A model generated the notes under the pieces. That model was given only the letters and a program-made list of their open reading frames with translations, was not told where the DNA came from and ran no database searches. The position numbers and the translations under genes are program-made. From assembly GCA_000226015.1 (NCBI GenBank), contig JH156077.1, positions 171,282 to 194,094 on the forward strand: a stretch of 22,813 bases of DNA, written 5' to 3'. Shown one piece after another: positions 1 through 9,905 of the stretch; position 1 is the first letter of the stretch, and every line of letters begins with the position of its first letter. This stretch comes from Mnemiopsis leidyi (Eukaryota > Ctenophora > Tentaculata > Lobata > Bolinopsidae).

Positions 1-352
1 GATCTCCATGTTCAGGTTTGTGTGGACAATTGGAGACTCTACTTGGAGATATCCATGTTCAGGTTTGTGCGGACAATTGGAGACTCTACTTGGAGATCTC
101 CATGTTCAGGTTTGTGCGGACAATTGGAGTCTCTACTTGGAGATCTCCATGTTCAGGTTTGTGTGGACAATTGGAGACTCTACTTGGAGATCTCCATGTT
201 CAGGTTTGTGTGGACAATTGGAGTCTCTACTTGGAGATCTCCATGTTCAGGTTTGTGTGGACAATTGGAGACTCTACTTGGAGATCTCCATGTTCAGGTT
301 TGTGTGGACAATTGGAGACTCTACTTGGAGATCTCCATGTTCAGTTTAATTG
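1..352. repeat. 47-bp tandem repeat array (about 7.3 copies)
   Basis: Units begin at 1, 48, 95, 142, 189, 236, 283 and 330, the last being partial. Copies differ mainly at a few single bases (gtgtgg/gtgcgg, gagact/gagtct, gatctc/gatatc). The array is cut by the window edge, so its full length is unknown. A 47-bp period is not a multiple of three, so all three frames stay open through it; the resulting WRLYLEIS-like translations are repeat artefacts, not evidence of a protein. Each unit contains TTCAG followed by GTTTGT, which resembles a 5' splice site. The same design is seen in two arrays inside the dynein gene. Confidence 0.93.
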
Positions 353-396
353 TCGTTATGTCAAAGAATGCATTAACTATTCCTTTTTCTCCGCAG

Positions 397-486
397 ACCG
401 ATCCTTATTCCGAAAGTGGTTCACACAAAAAGTACATTCAAACGGAGGGAAATTTACAGACTTGGCTCTCCGACTACCCATTCCAG
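397..486 (+). CDS. candidate internal exon, unknown gene
   Basis: A pyrimidine-rich tract and CAG precede position 397, and CAG|GTGAGG follows 486, so both splice sites are good. The 90-base interval is open in more than one frame: one reads TDPYSESGSHKKY..., another DRSLFRKWFTQKV.... Either frame joins without a stop to the candidate exon at 765-847. I do not recognise a domain in either translation. It could be a tail exon of the dynein gene starting at 9906, or part of an unrelated gene. Only the splice signals support it. Confidence 0.35.
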
Positions 487-570
487 GTGAGGAATATATA
501 TATATTACCCTAGCCGGAACTGGCCTCAGCTAGTATCTTATCGGCTTTTAAAAGTTTTGAGGCCATTCAA

Positions 571-622
571 AGCTTCTGTGGCGAGCTTCTGTGGCGAGTT
601 TCTTTGGCGAGCTTATGTGGCG
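571..622. repeat. 13-bp direct repeat, four copies
   Basis: The motif agcttctgtggcg occurs at 571, 584, 597 and 610 with one or two substitutions in the last two copies. It lies between the two candidate exons. Confidence 0.85.
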
Positions 623-764
623 TTAAATTAACGCTTAGAAACTCGAAATCTTTTTACATGTGAGTCAAATTATATAATCTAATTGTAATTAATTTCAGAA
701 TTGAGTAATCAACATAAAGTTCAAATATTTGTACAATATCAAAGTAATTATTCAAATATTTCAG

Positions 765-847
765 TGCGTCTTGACGACACACAACGTGGTTTTCACAATC
801 AAACTCAGCCAGTGGATAAGCAAGAGGATCAGCTATGCGGATATCAA
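765..847 (+). CDS. candidate internal exon, unknown gene
   Basis: ATATTTCAG precedes 765 and CAA|GTAAGT follows 847, a strong donor. Two frames are open, giving either CVLTTHNVVFTIKLSQWISK... or RLDDTQRGFHNQTQ.... Both are phase-compatible with the exon at 397-486. No known family is recognised, and no convincing following exon is found before the minus-strand gene at 1303. Confidence 0.33.
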
Positions 848-1302
848 GTAAGTTTTACTACAAGCAAATAATTATCTTTTTTGATAAAGTACATTGCCTT
901 TTTGAGCATAAAATGGCTAAAGGGAAGTGATTAGCCAATATTATGGATCACATTTGCCATATCAATAATAATACCAATAATTGCAAAACAACAATTAAGT
1001 GCTTAATTGTATTGAGTTTTGCTAGCTTGTGAAATGTATCATTATTTTTGTGACCTATGAAGCTTTTATAGATAAACCATGGAATGCTTAACCAGTTTAT
1101 GAATTCGCTTCTATAGAATTACTCAGTACTTCAGCATTCCAAACCAATAATCCGATCACATAACGAAGCATTAAACCTGAAAGTCTCAGCTTTTGATTCA
1201 GTTTAAAAATTCTTAACTTGTGCTAATAAAACTCAAATTATTTGTCAAATTTTTTATCATTTTTTGTCAAAATAAAAACGTAGCCTAATTGTATGATACT
1301 CC
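848..1302. other. non-coding AT-rich stretch
   Basis: This interval holds the presumed intron downstream of the candidate exon and the region 3' of the minus-strand Ly6 gene. No open frame or repeat stands out. I see no clear minus-strand AATAAA (TTTATT on the plus strand) just beyond the Ly6 stop codon. Confidence 0.5.
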
Positions 1303-2205
1303 TCAAAAACTCAGTTTGCACACCATTAAAACTACTACCAGACCTAAAAAGTCACTTAGTCTAGCAGAAACCGTGCTATTTTCTGGACTAGTGTCTTTCT
1401 TATCGTGGTCCACAACATACTGTTCATCTACAACCTGATCTTTTTCATCCCCTTCTCCCTCATCCCCATTTTCATTTTCAATCTCACCACCGTCAACTTC
1501 TTCACCATCCTTATTTTCGCTGGTTTTGTCAGTTTCCCCGTTACCATCTTCAACGGTCTCTTCCACATCTAACTCTCCTTCACTAGTAGTATTAATTGTA
1601 CTTGTACCATCCTCCTTGGTCTCCTCGGTCCCCTCACCCTCATCAGTATCTTCTCCTCCGTCCATGTTTTCTACAACCTCCTCAGTATCATCATCTTCAG
1701 ACCCACCCTCACCTGCCTGTTTCCCAGTCTCCTCATCAACAACATCTCCACTACCAGTATTAGACCCACCCTCCTCCTCCTCTCCTCCATTCTCTACTTC
1801 ACTCTCTCCCCCCTCGGTCGCCTCCTCTATCCCCATCTCCGTCCCCTCTTCCTGGCCCCGCACGTACGTTCTTATCTCCTCCGGTAACATGTCATTACAG
1901 AAATCAGTGTCACACCACTTCTCATTGCACACTTCACCGGTCTCCGCATCTGTGCAAGGCTCGTCGCAACCTTTGAAGTATTCCGTAATCCGCGTTCGCC
2001 CCTTCCTGAAGGGACTCTCGTAGTTTCCCTGGACGCAGACTTGGCCGGGGAAGCAGACGGTCGCAGCGGATTTGTCCAGACACGTGTCCGTTATCTGTAC
2101 GATGTCACCGTTTTCCTCTGTTTCTTTCACGCAGCTGTAGCAGGAAAGTGCGGTCGTGGTTGATGCGGATAGAAGAAGTAAAAGCGCGGATGTGAAAAAT
2201 GCCAT
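1303..2205 (-). CDS. Ly6/uPAR-domain protein with acidic stalk and GPI-like tail (single domain)
   Basis: A complete 300-residue frame without introns. Residues 1-21 are a signal peptide with a leucine core. Residues 22-104 are a Ly6/uPAR (three-finger) domain with exactly ten cysteines at 22, 25, 42, 51, 57, 80, 84, 93, 98 and 103, ending in the family hallmark Cys-Asn. Residues about 118-270 are very rich in Glu, Asp, Gly and Thr, giving a long, strongly negative, probably extended stalk. The last ~20 residues are hydrophobic (DFLGLVVVLMVCKL) after a small polar stretch, as in GPI-anchor signals, so the protein is probably displayed on the outer plasma membrane. The start is the only Met ahead of the signal sequence. 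It is clearly related to the two-domain gene at 7429-8676, sharing an EY(F/Y)KGC-x2-PC core and a post-domain motif (ND-M-x2-EE-x-R-x-Y). Its ligand is unknown; Ly6 proteins act as receptor modulators, adhesion proteins or secreted factors. Confidence 0.9.
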   Translation of the reverse strand: MAFFTSALLLLLSASTTTALSCYSCVKETEENGDIVQITDTCLDKSAATVCFPGQVCVQGNYESPFRKGRTRITEYFKGCDEPCTDAETGEVCNEKWCDTDFCNDMLPEEIRTYVRGQEEGTEMGIEEATEGGESEVENGGEEEEGGSNTGSGDVVDEETGKQAGEGGSEDDDTEEVVENMDGGEDTDEGEGTEETKEDGTSTINTTSEGELDVEETVEDGNGETDKTSENKDGEEVDGGEIENENGDEGEGDEKDQVVDEQYVVDHDKKDTSPENSTVSARLSDFLGLVVVLMVCKLSF

Positions 2206-3266
2206 TGTCTAAATAGTTAAAAGAAGGTGATTGGTCGATCAGTTAATGTTATGAAGCCGATAGTGGTTGATCCTGCTCAGAGTGGTTCTTTGGGAGTATC
2301 TGTTGGTCTTTAATGTTACCGGACCTGCTAAGGTGCAACAATCGGTTAGAGAATTTATTGTCAAATCAAATACCAGCTTATCGGTTTAAATCATTTCGCT
2401 TGATGCGCTAATATCGGTATCAAAGTGTGTTGCTCAAGTAAACATCTGAATATAAAATCGAAACTTAGGTGCTGATGTAAAACTGAAAACCCAAAGAAGC
2501 ACCAACAACAATTTCCATAACGGACAGTAACAAAATCGGAATGGGTGATCAATGACCCTGCCGACCCTGGACCAAAAAAGGGCCTCTAAGTCTAAACAAT
2601 AAATGACTTAAAAGAACACAATATATGATTGGAAAGATAATCACAAAAACTTAAGAGCAGAGCAAAAAAGTCTTAATAAAACTCAGAGACTACTCAGTCA
2701 GAGTTGATACTGACTGATGGATAACCGAAACTCAAGACAAGCCGTAACATGGACTACCATGAAGGATATACCATGAAGTGAAAGTCAGGCCCGTGTATGA
2801 ACTTAATTAGTAGCCAGGTGAGATGTACAGGTGTAACAAATTTGTAACTTTTTGGGTATCTGGCTCACTGTAGAACATCTTACATAGTTATGTGATAAGT
2901 GCCGTTTTGCTCTTGGTCACAATAACCGACTAACGATCACATTCATCGGGTCAAGACTTGCAAAATTTAACCGTTCAATTAACACAAATCTTCTATGCGA
3001 TCAAGATAGGAGGTACTGGAGGGCAGCTGGCGAAAGGTTTAGTTATTTAGGCATGTGTTTAAGTTATATTAGTTCAAGTAATAATATGTTAACTAAACCT
3101 CGCGAGATCGAGACTGTACCTGCTTAAATACAATGCAACCTTTAACTTTAATATAGAGCAATTCAGAACATCGAACACGCCTACTGAACTCAAATACAAT
3201 CGATGTAAAATCAATGCAAATTGCGTTCGAACGAGCGAAAGAAGGGCTAACAAAGGAGGTGCCCCA
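2206..3266. other. intergenic stretch, 5' side of the minus-strand Ly6 gene
   Basis: No supported coding exon is seen on either strand. On the minus strand the sequence just before the Ly6 start codon is pyrimidine-rich and ends in TTTAG|ACA-ATG. This could be a splice acceptor, either of a 5' UTR intron or for a trans-spliced leader. No convincing TATA box is found in the expected position for the minus-strand gene. Confidence 0.45.
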
Positions 3267-3386
3267 GTGTTCAACCAAGTGTTCGACCAAGTGTTCAACC
3301 AAGTGTCCGACCAAGTGTTCGACCAAGTGTTCGACCAAGTGTTCGACCAAGTGTTCGACCAAGTGTTCGACCAAGTGTCCGCCCGA
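3267..3386. repeat. 12-bp tandem repeat (about 10 copies)
   Basis: The unit gtgttcgaccaa repeats at 3267, 3279, 3291 and so on to 3375, with T/C and A/G variants. Because 12 is divisible by three it leaves open frames on both strands (Cys-Ser-Thr-Lys repeats on plus, Val-Glu-His-Leu repeats on minus). I treat these as by-products, because neither frame continues into recognisable protein. Confidence 0.93.
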
Positions 3387-4868
3387 TAAGAAAAACAGAC
3401 AGGACTAATGACAATGTCAACACCCTAAGTGAACATGCACTGTGCACGCCGTGGGTTCCGTGATTTAACTTCTCGGGGTAATTATTCGCGATTTAGCTAT
3501 CGGAGGTGAGAAATTTGGAATTTATTATTCTGGACGAGAATTAGGTTTAGTTTATGTATACATTTTGGCCGGGAAAGCGGGACAATATAAGGTTTCTGTC
3601 TCCAACAAAGTAATGTTACATTTCAGTGGGCCATGTGAAGCTAGCAATGATACATCTTAATAAACTTCAACAAGACTGTTAAACGTTCATTTGACATGAC
3701 CATATGTCGACACTTTCTGGCCAGGCGTGAAGATATGCTTGCAAATTGTGCGTGGGCAACAACAATCGAGAAAAAGTAACACCATTGGAAGCACCATGGA
3801 AGGAGACATAGTTAATCGATCATAAATTTAACACCTTCATCCCCTACACAATGAAATCAGGCTGATGTCCTCCTACGAAACACCCGCAAACACCCAAAAC
3901 ATCGCCGGAGATTCCTCAGAAAGAGAAACGGAGAAAGTAAAGTCAGATCTGCTAATCGAACGGAGCCTGACACGAAGGCTAGCATAAAGCCGTTTAGTGA
4001 GTCAGTGTTGCCGTACGTACTGCCACTGGTATTACAACATCACCGTTAGCTGCAGGTAATTACACAGCTCCACAAGTCTAACGTTGAACACGCACTGAGG
4101 ACTCTACCAACTATGTTCAGACCCCGGAGCCCCCTCAATAGATGGGTTTAAAGGGTGGGTATTCTGTCCCCTCACTATACTAGCTATTAAACATACAGTC
4201 GAGATACACTTATAATAGGGCAGAGGGGATCTTGGTGAAGATCGTGCCAACTTCACGTGCAAGTTGTTGTAGACTCAAAGAAAGGAACGCGATCATTTTG
4301 TGTGTGATCATCAGAGATTAGCTTAGGAATTAGTGTAGTCCGAGTTAGGCTTAAACCGCGGGTAGCTCTCACAGTACGATCCTAGTTGCTGCCTGGTCGG
4401 CTAATTTGGTCGAAATTTCTTGGTTAGACTTAAACATGCTATTAACATCAGAAAATATTATGTCTGAAGCAGTTGTTATCACGAATGACATGAAAATGAG
4501 CAGGTGTGGTGCATTTAAATATTATTTATGTATGTAGCAGCAACTGGAGTGCAGTTTGTTGTATGAAAGGATATTGTTTTGATGGTAATTCAAGAACCAG
4601 GTCTCTATCATGCATAGTTAATAAGTTTTGCGTAGCTAAGTTGGCGATTAATAGAGAACAGTATACCTGCCATTGCCTAGTAAATCCATAAGATCTTTAG
4701 AAAGACACATTTATGCTTCTTTGTTAAGAGCAAAAACGGCATTATCAATGACTGGTCAAGGACTGGTGCCTACTCATGTCGAGTGAACATTGTGAATAGT
4801 ATATTAGTATAAGCTACCAAAACTAACCGAGACAGGAATATGCTACTAACACGCTAATTGTACACTGA
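3387..4868. other. intergenic stretch, nothing recognised
   Basis: Both strands are broken by frequent stops. I found no RNA gene, recognisable exon or strong repeat in this interval. Small introns or regulatory DNA cannot be excluded by eye. Confidence 0.45.
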
Positions 4869-4965
4869 AATCAGGTCGTAGTATATAACGAGACCTGATT
4901 GTTGGCTAATAACCCGTCCTGTATACATAGTAGTATGTATACATAGTAGTATGTACTATGTATAC
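4869..4965. repeat. paired hairpins (inverted repeats) in AT-rich DNA
   Basis: The 9-bp arms aatcaggtc (4869-4877) and gacctgatt (4892-4900) are exact inverse complements around a 14-base loop. A second hairpin follows: gtatacatagta at 4921-4932 and again at 4937-4948, with the inverse complement tactatgtatac at 4954-4965. The inner pair leaves a 5-base loop. This may be the remnant of a short foldback element or a simple-sequence palindrome. Confidence 0.75.
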
Positions 4966-5637
4966 ATGGTATAGATACACTTGGAGCAGAGTTACAGTTA
5001 ATTACGGTCCTATTATAAGGAGCTATTATAATTACGATTCGTTTACATACCTGACTACATACCATGATCAAATGGGGACATGCAGTGACTCGTTTATATG
5101 ATCTTTAATGGAAGATATTACTTCCAGACATATACTTCAAGAATTCGCATTTTAGGAACTTTAAGGAGACTTTGAAATTTGGTCATAAGATCCTCTAAGT
5201 CTGCATCTGCTCAAGTTTAGGACATCATTAGGGGAAACGAACTGGTTGCAATATAGACCAATATTTTATTGGACTCTAATATCAGACGACCAATTTTCTG
5301 CATGAGGTTAAACGACCGACATACCAGAGTAAGATGATGAAGACAACTGACGACAGAGCAGAGCTCAGTAAGGACAAAAGACTCACACTAAAAGTGATTA
5401 TAAAGCAGCCTGGTGAAACAGGGCTGAACAACTAAACCTTATTGTCATTGGTGCCGGGAGTTCTCCGCTAATCTCCCACCAACATGTGGAACTAGTAATC
5501 TGGACAGCGCATGAGCAGCTCACCTAGTAGTAAGACAAAGTGTGTTAGTGTGACATGTGTGTGTTGTTACTTTGTAACACGGGGTAGAGTTAGTGAGAGA
5601 CATTATGAATAACCAGCAAGCACGTCACACTCTGGAA
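4966..5637. other. intergenic stretch, nothing recognised
   Basis: No open frame, RNA gene or strong repeat is supported on either strand between the hairpin cluster and the 41-bp minisatellite. Confidence 0.45.
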
Positions 5638-6157
5638 GCCATGGAGCATAGTGTTTCTATGGTAGTGTTGTTATGGTAACCATGGAGCGTAGTGTTGCTA
5701 TGGTAGTGTTGCTATGGTAACCATGGAGCATAGTGTTGCTATGGTAGTGTTGCTATGGTAACCATGGAGCATAGTGTTGCTATGGTAGTGTTGCTATGAT
5801 AACCATGGAGCGTAGTGTTGCTATGGCGGTGTTGCTATGGTAACCATGGAGCGTAGAGTTGCTATGGTAGTGTTGCTATGGTACTCATGGAGCATAGTGT
5901 TGCTATGGTAGTGTTGCTATGGTAACCATGGAGTATAGTGTTGCTATGGTAGTGTAACTATGGTAACTATGGAGCGTAGTGTTGCTATAGTAGTATTGCT
6001 ATGGTAATCATGGAGCAAAGTGTTGCTATGGTAGTGTTGCTATGGTAACCATGGAGTATAGTGTTGCTATAGTAGTGTTGCTATGGTAACTATGGAGCAT
6101 AGTGTTGCTATGGTAACCATGGAGCATAGTGTTGCTATGGTAGTGTTGCTATGGTAG
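5638..6157. repeat. 41-bp minisatellite (about 12-13 units)
   Basis: The unit reads approximately accatggagc-atagtgttgc-tatggtagtg-ttgctatggta. It is itself composite: the element agtgttgctatggt occurs twice in one unit. Copies vary at a few sites (agcata/agcgta, one ggcggt copy), and near 6104 one half-element is missing. Nearly every unit carries the palindrome CCATGG or a close variant. Stops occur in all frames, so it is not coding. Confidence 0.95.
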
Positions 6158-6760
6158 AGGGGTTGCTTCAAAGGGAGCAGAGATGGGAAGGAAAGTATTT
6201 GTGGCAGGGCAGTGGGCACCAGGCTGAATCTTTAACTTGGTGTAGTGGGTTAAACATTGATTACAGATGGCGGCACCAGCATTATAATGAAAAGTGTTCT
6301 CACTCGATTTGGTAAACATTTGTAGTCAGGCGATCTTGGTGAGCATGATGAATTTGCCCAAGGATTGATGATAATCAACCACTCAATTTATTAAATTAAT
6401 TCCAATAGCGGCGACACAAAAACTGCTACACAAAAAGTGATTGCAATTACCCTCTTAACTACACAGTATGTTAGTGTTACGGGCCTTAGTCACGGCAGAG
6501 TCATTTTTGCTGGACCTTGCTCTAATATTTAGATTGAAGTTGTACTAATGTTTACAATATACACAAGTTTTAAAGGCGGCCTCATGGCAATACTCTTGTC
6601 ACTTGTCTCAAAGAAGGTTACATGGCCTGAAATGAATGAGAATAAACTTCTAGAGTAGAAAAGATTAATTATCAGAAGACGAACATAGTACGAATTAGAC
6701 GTCATGTAACGCATATACCTTCACGAAGAAGTCTACATTTTTCGCAAAAAAACAAGAAAC
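6158..6760. other. intergenic stretch upstream of a possible first exon
   Basis: No coding region is supported. The interval ends in an A-rich run immediately before the ATG at 6761 and may hold the promoter and 5' UTR of that candidate exon. I could not identify a core promoter. Confidence 0.4.
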
Positions 6761-6787
6761 ATGGCTGCCGCTGGAAACGTGGCTATC
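6761..6787 (+). CDS. possible first coding exon (MAAAGNVAI)
   Basis: An ATG in a favourable context (AAAC-ATG-G) starts nine codons that run directly into the perfect donor ATC|GTAAGT. Such a short start exon would be typical of an animal gene, but no downstream partner exon on the plus strand is identified before 9906, and the phase is 0, whereas the exon at 9906 needs phase 2. If genuine, at least one unseen exon must intervene. A chance match remains possible. Confidence 0.25.
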
Positions 6788-7428
6788 GTAAGTTTCATTG
6801 TGTTGAGTATCACACGCGTAAATAAAGGGGTTAGATCGTATCCATAATCTCCTTCAATAAACTTAGTCACACTAAGTTACGGCTAGATACCGTTGGAAAC
6901 AGAAATGGCGAGGTCAAACTTTCGGCTTGTGTCTAAACAAAGATCTTGGACTTTATCAGTACTGCTGTAGCAATCATGCTAGCATGATCATGCTCAACAT
7001 GATAGCTACACCTGCCTTTCCTATTATACTCATATTATATAACTATAAGCAAGTATTTTTGTTTGATAAGAAACTCTACATTTTAGGATAAAATTTGTTT
7101 TTCGTATCTTCTTAGCATCAAATAGCATTGCCAAGGAATTGTTAAATTTCATATCAACACTTTAGCGATTCAAAATAATTTATAAAGCACTTTTATCAAT
7201 GTGATTGCTCTTTGGTAACTGTTATTTAACCTTGAAAAGCTCAACTTCGACATGCATTTAACCAATAACCAGTGGTTCAACGAACCATTACCCATTCAAT
7301 TTTAGCAGCGTTTCACCTGACCCTCTTTTCATACTCAACATGGATGGATTGCAAATTCTAAAAAACACATTATAAAAAACACTGTTAGTGTCTTTCACTT
7401 TTGAAAACTTCTCCGCTGGTGAACTTCT
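6788..7428. other. non-coding AT-rich stretch with a perfect 16-bp palindrome
   Basis: The palindrome atcatgctagcatgat lies at 6973-6988. Otherwise the interval has no supported gene. Its right end is the 3' flank of the minus-strand two-domain Ly6 gene. Confidence 0.5.
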
Positions 7429-8676
7429 TCACTCGTGTACAGAAACAACACTGAACAAAACCGGAAGTACCAAGAACATTGAACACAGTCCCACTCTGAT
7501 ATCACTGTTAGTGTCGGTCACTTCACCAACATCCACAGTTTCGTACTCGTTGTCATCTACAGTCTCCTTCTTCTCCTCCTCCACTGTATTGTCTTCAATG
7601 TTTTCCTCAATGGTGTATTCTGGAGAATCAGCTGAATCAGCTGAGTTTACCTCTTCTTTCTGGTTTTCATCTCTCTCCAGTTTTCCTGATGTTTCAGTTT
7701 CACCATCGCTCATATCTTCTCCACTACCTATTTTAACTGCAACATCATCGCCATCTTGTGATTCCTGAACCCCATCCAAGTAACCTCCATTTGAATTGCT
7801 ATCGATTTCAGCTTGTTTACCATCAACGTTGTATTCGAAATTTTCAACAACCCCCCCTTCATCGGTACCAGTTTCACTAGAACTTCCAGCCTCATTGTCA
7901 CCACCAGCTGTTCCATCATTATCACCACCAGCTGAAGTTCCATCATCACTCTCAGTATTAGGATACCTTCTCGCTTCCTCCATCGTCATCTTATTACACA
8001 AGTTCATGTCACATGACTGATCATTACAGGTTATCTCACTGTAAACTTCCTTATCCCTGGTCCGTTCCACACATGGTTTAGCACAACCCTTGTAGTACTC
8101 CTGAACATACTTGTCGGGGTACCCGTTGTACTTGTGTACCGAGTTTCCCTCAACACAAACATCACCACTGCTACACAACACCGCCGACTCGGGGTTCAAA
8201 CAGTCGGTGGTTTCGACCAAGGTGATCCCGTTGGACAGCGTTTTCTCGCAGTAGTGACACTTCAACGGACCATCACTCTCCATCACCCTCTCCTGACCAC
8301 TTCTGCGATACAACCGAGCATCCTCCAGCGACATATCGTTACACAAATCCCCGGAATCACAGACCTTCTCATTGCAGCTGTACTTGCTGTAGACCCCCGG
8401 TACGGCGTACTTCTCCGCGCAGGGCTTGTCGCACCCTTTGTAGTACTCGTTGTGGTGGAGGTCAGGGGACCCCTCGTACTTGTGTATCGAGTTTCCCTCG
8501 ACACACTTGTCCCCCGCCGCACAGTTCACCGCTTGTTCCGGGTCCAGACAGCTCGGTCTCTCGGACATTGTCTCCGTACGGTTGAGTGTCCATCTCTCGC
8601 AGAAGTAGCAGGTCAGAGTGTCAGATAGGGTTAGAGAAGATAGGACCAGGAGTGTCGTGGTTACCGCTTTGTTCAT
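7429..8676 (-). CDS. two-domain Ly6/uPAR protein with acidic stalk and GPI-like tail
   Basis: A complete, intronless 415-residue frame. Residues 1-22 form a signal peptide. Ly6 domain 1 (23-113) has ten cysteines at 23, 26, 43, 52, 58, 82, 86, 101, 106 and 112. Domain 2 (140-228) has ten at 140, 143, 159, 168, 174, 198, 202, 217, 222 and 227. Both end in Cys-Asn. The domains share GD-x-CVEGNS-x-HKY and EYYKGC-x-KPC blocks, so they arose by internal duplication. Each is followed by M-x2-E-(D/E)-AR-x-Y. Residues about 240-380 form a Glu/Asp/Ser/Gly-rich stalk, and the last ~20 residues are hydrophobic (GLCSMFLVLPVLFSVV), consistent with GPI attachment. It probably sits on the outer cell surface. 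It is a paralogue of the single-domain gene at 1303-2205, same strand, about 5.2 kb away. The sequence just before the ATG is GTCAG|ACA, matching the other gene. The partner or ligand is unknown. Confidence 0.91.
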   Translation of the reverse strand: MNKAVTTTLLVLSSLTLSDTLTCYFCERWTLNRTETMSERPSCLDPEQAVNCAAGDKCVEGNSIHKYEGSPDLHHNEYYKGCDKPCAEKYAVPGVYSKYSCNEKVCDSGDLCNDMSLEDARLYRRSGQERVMESDGPLKCHYCEKTLSNGITLVETTDCLNPESAVLCSSGDVCVEGNSVHKYNGYPDKYVQEYYKGCAKPCVERTRDKEVYSEITCNDQSCDMNLCNKMTMEEARRYPNTESDDGTSAGGDNDGTAGGDNEAGSSSETGTDEGGVVENFEYNVDGKQAEIDSNSNGGYLDGVQESQDGDDVAVKIGSGEDMSDGETETSGKLERDENQKEEVNSADSADSPEYTIEENIEDNTVEEEKKETVDDNEYETVDVGEVTDTNSDIRVGLCSMFLVLPVLFSVVSVHE

Positions 8677-9905
8677 TGTCTGACTCCTGTTTTGGAAAGT
8701 TACGTTAATTATTTACTTCTATGTGGGGATACCGGAGGATTTTATGTTCAGTCAAATCCTGGCGGACTTTACATTAATGCATAGGTCATAAAGGTAGGTC
8801 ATAGGACCCTTTATTGGGTTAGAAATTGGAAATTATAAATTATGAAAAGTAATTTTCGCCGCCAACATTTATCCTAGTCTAGTAATTACTGAAAACACTG
8901 CGTATACAAATTGCAAACAACAAAATACTAGACGTATACGTGACTAGTAACTCGTAGAACGTACATACTTTCTTAAATTGTAACGTAATATCGGTTGTAA
9001 TGTAAAAGTTTAGTACAGCTTGGGCGGTAAGTTGAACCGAGCTTTTTATAAACTAGCATTTACTCGAATGACGAAACTATAAATAGATTAAGGTTAAACA
9101 TCCATTCATCAAATCAATGTCCTGTCTAAATTTCTACAAATGAATGAATAAAAACTGCCCTCTGATGACAAACCAAATCTTCAGAAGATTTAACCCAAGC
9201 TTATGACCATCGTCGTCACAAAATACAACCAGTATCAGTGGCAAAATCGTGACCGTGCGATTTTGGATAAATCTAGCTAGGATTGCTTAGTCGCGAGAAA
9301 ACATTAAACCTTGTAATTTTTGGCAGATCTTTAAAATAAGATCCTCATGATCTTGAAACCGCCAGCTAGGCTCACCTTCAAAGAGATAATCGCTTAAATA
9401 ACCAACGAGAGATTAAAACATCCGCATTTGCCGCATTACCATGAACCATGAACGATTATCCTGTCTTCCTTTGATCTTTGACGATAAATTGTCCTGTGAT
9501 TGTTGAACTATCCTGATAATAGATTCATTTTGTGACTGGACAATAATAATATGCAGAAGATTGCTCAATCTGGATGTGGTGATAATAACATACAGTTTGC
9601 ATTAATAACATCGATTTGACTGCGCCGCCGAACAACTTGGAACGGAAGAAGGAAACTGTAATCGGACAAAAAATAAAAAGAAAAACTTTTTTTGAAATAC
9701 TTAATCTCAAATAAGCCCAATAAAGGCGGAATACTTGGTTCAAGTAAAAAGTAGAAACCATCATTTACTTATTATAAAAACTGAGAGTAACTAGACAAAA
9801 CGTGAAGATAGCCTTACAACACTTCTTAAATATCCATAACAATAGAACCTCCCACCTCCATGCCATCCATACCCTAGTAGACTCCTAACTCTAATCTACC
9901 TTCAG
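8677..9905. other. non-coding region between Ly6 gene and first recognised dynein exon
   Basis: The left part is the 5' flank of the minus-strand Ly6 gene and the right part is the presumed intron ahead of the exon at 9906, ending in a pyrimidine-rich tract and TTCAG. Both strands carry dense stops. I looked for earlier dynein linker exons here and found none that combine an open frame, splice sites and linker-like residues. Confidence 0.5.

Noticed and set aside
8..533. Three overlapping plus-strand frames with WRLYLEIS / VQVC repeats
   Set aside because: They arise because the 47-bp array lacks stops in any frame. The same nucleotides translate into three different repeated peptides, so there is no sign of protein-level selection.
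1526..2023. 165-codon Ser/Pro-rich frame on the plus strand
   Set aside because: It is the antisense of the Glu/Asp-rich stalk of the Ly6 gene. Acidic codons read backwards as Ser/Pro/Leu codons, and the minus-strand frame has clear domain evidence.
3093..3408. Cys-Ser-Thr-Lys (plus) and Val-Glu-His-Leu (minus) repeat peptides
   Set aside because: Both strands are open across a 12-bp repeat and neither frame has a signal peptide, splice support or homology beyond the repeat.
8134..8628. 164-codon plus-strand frame opposite the two-domain Ly6 gene
   Set aside because: It has no recognisable domain, while the opposite strand encodes two ten-cysteine Ly6 domains in the same interval.
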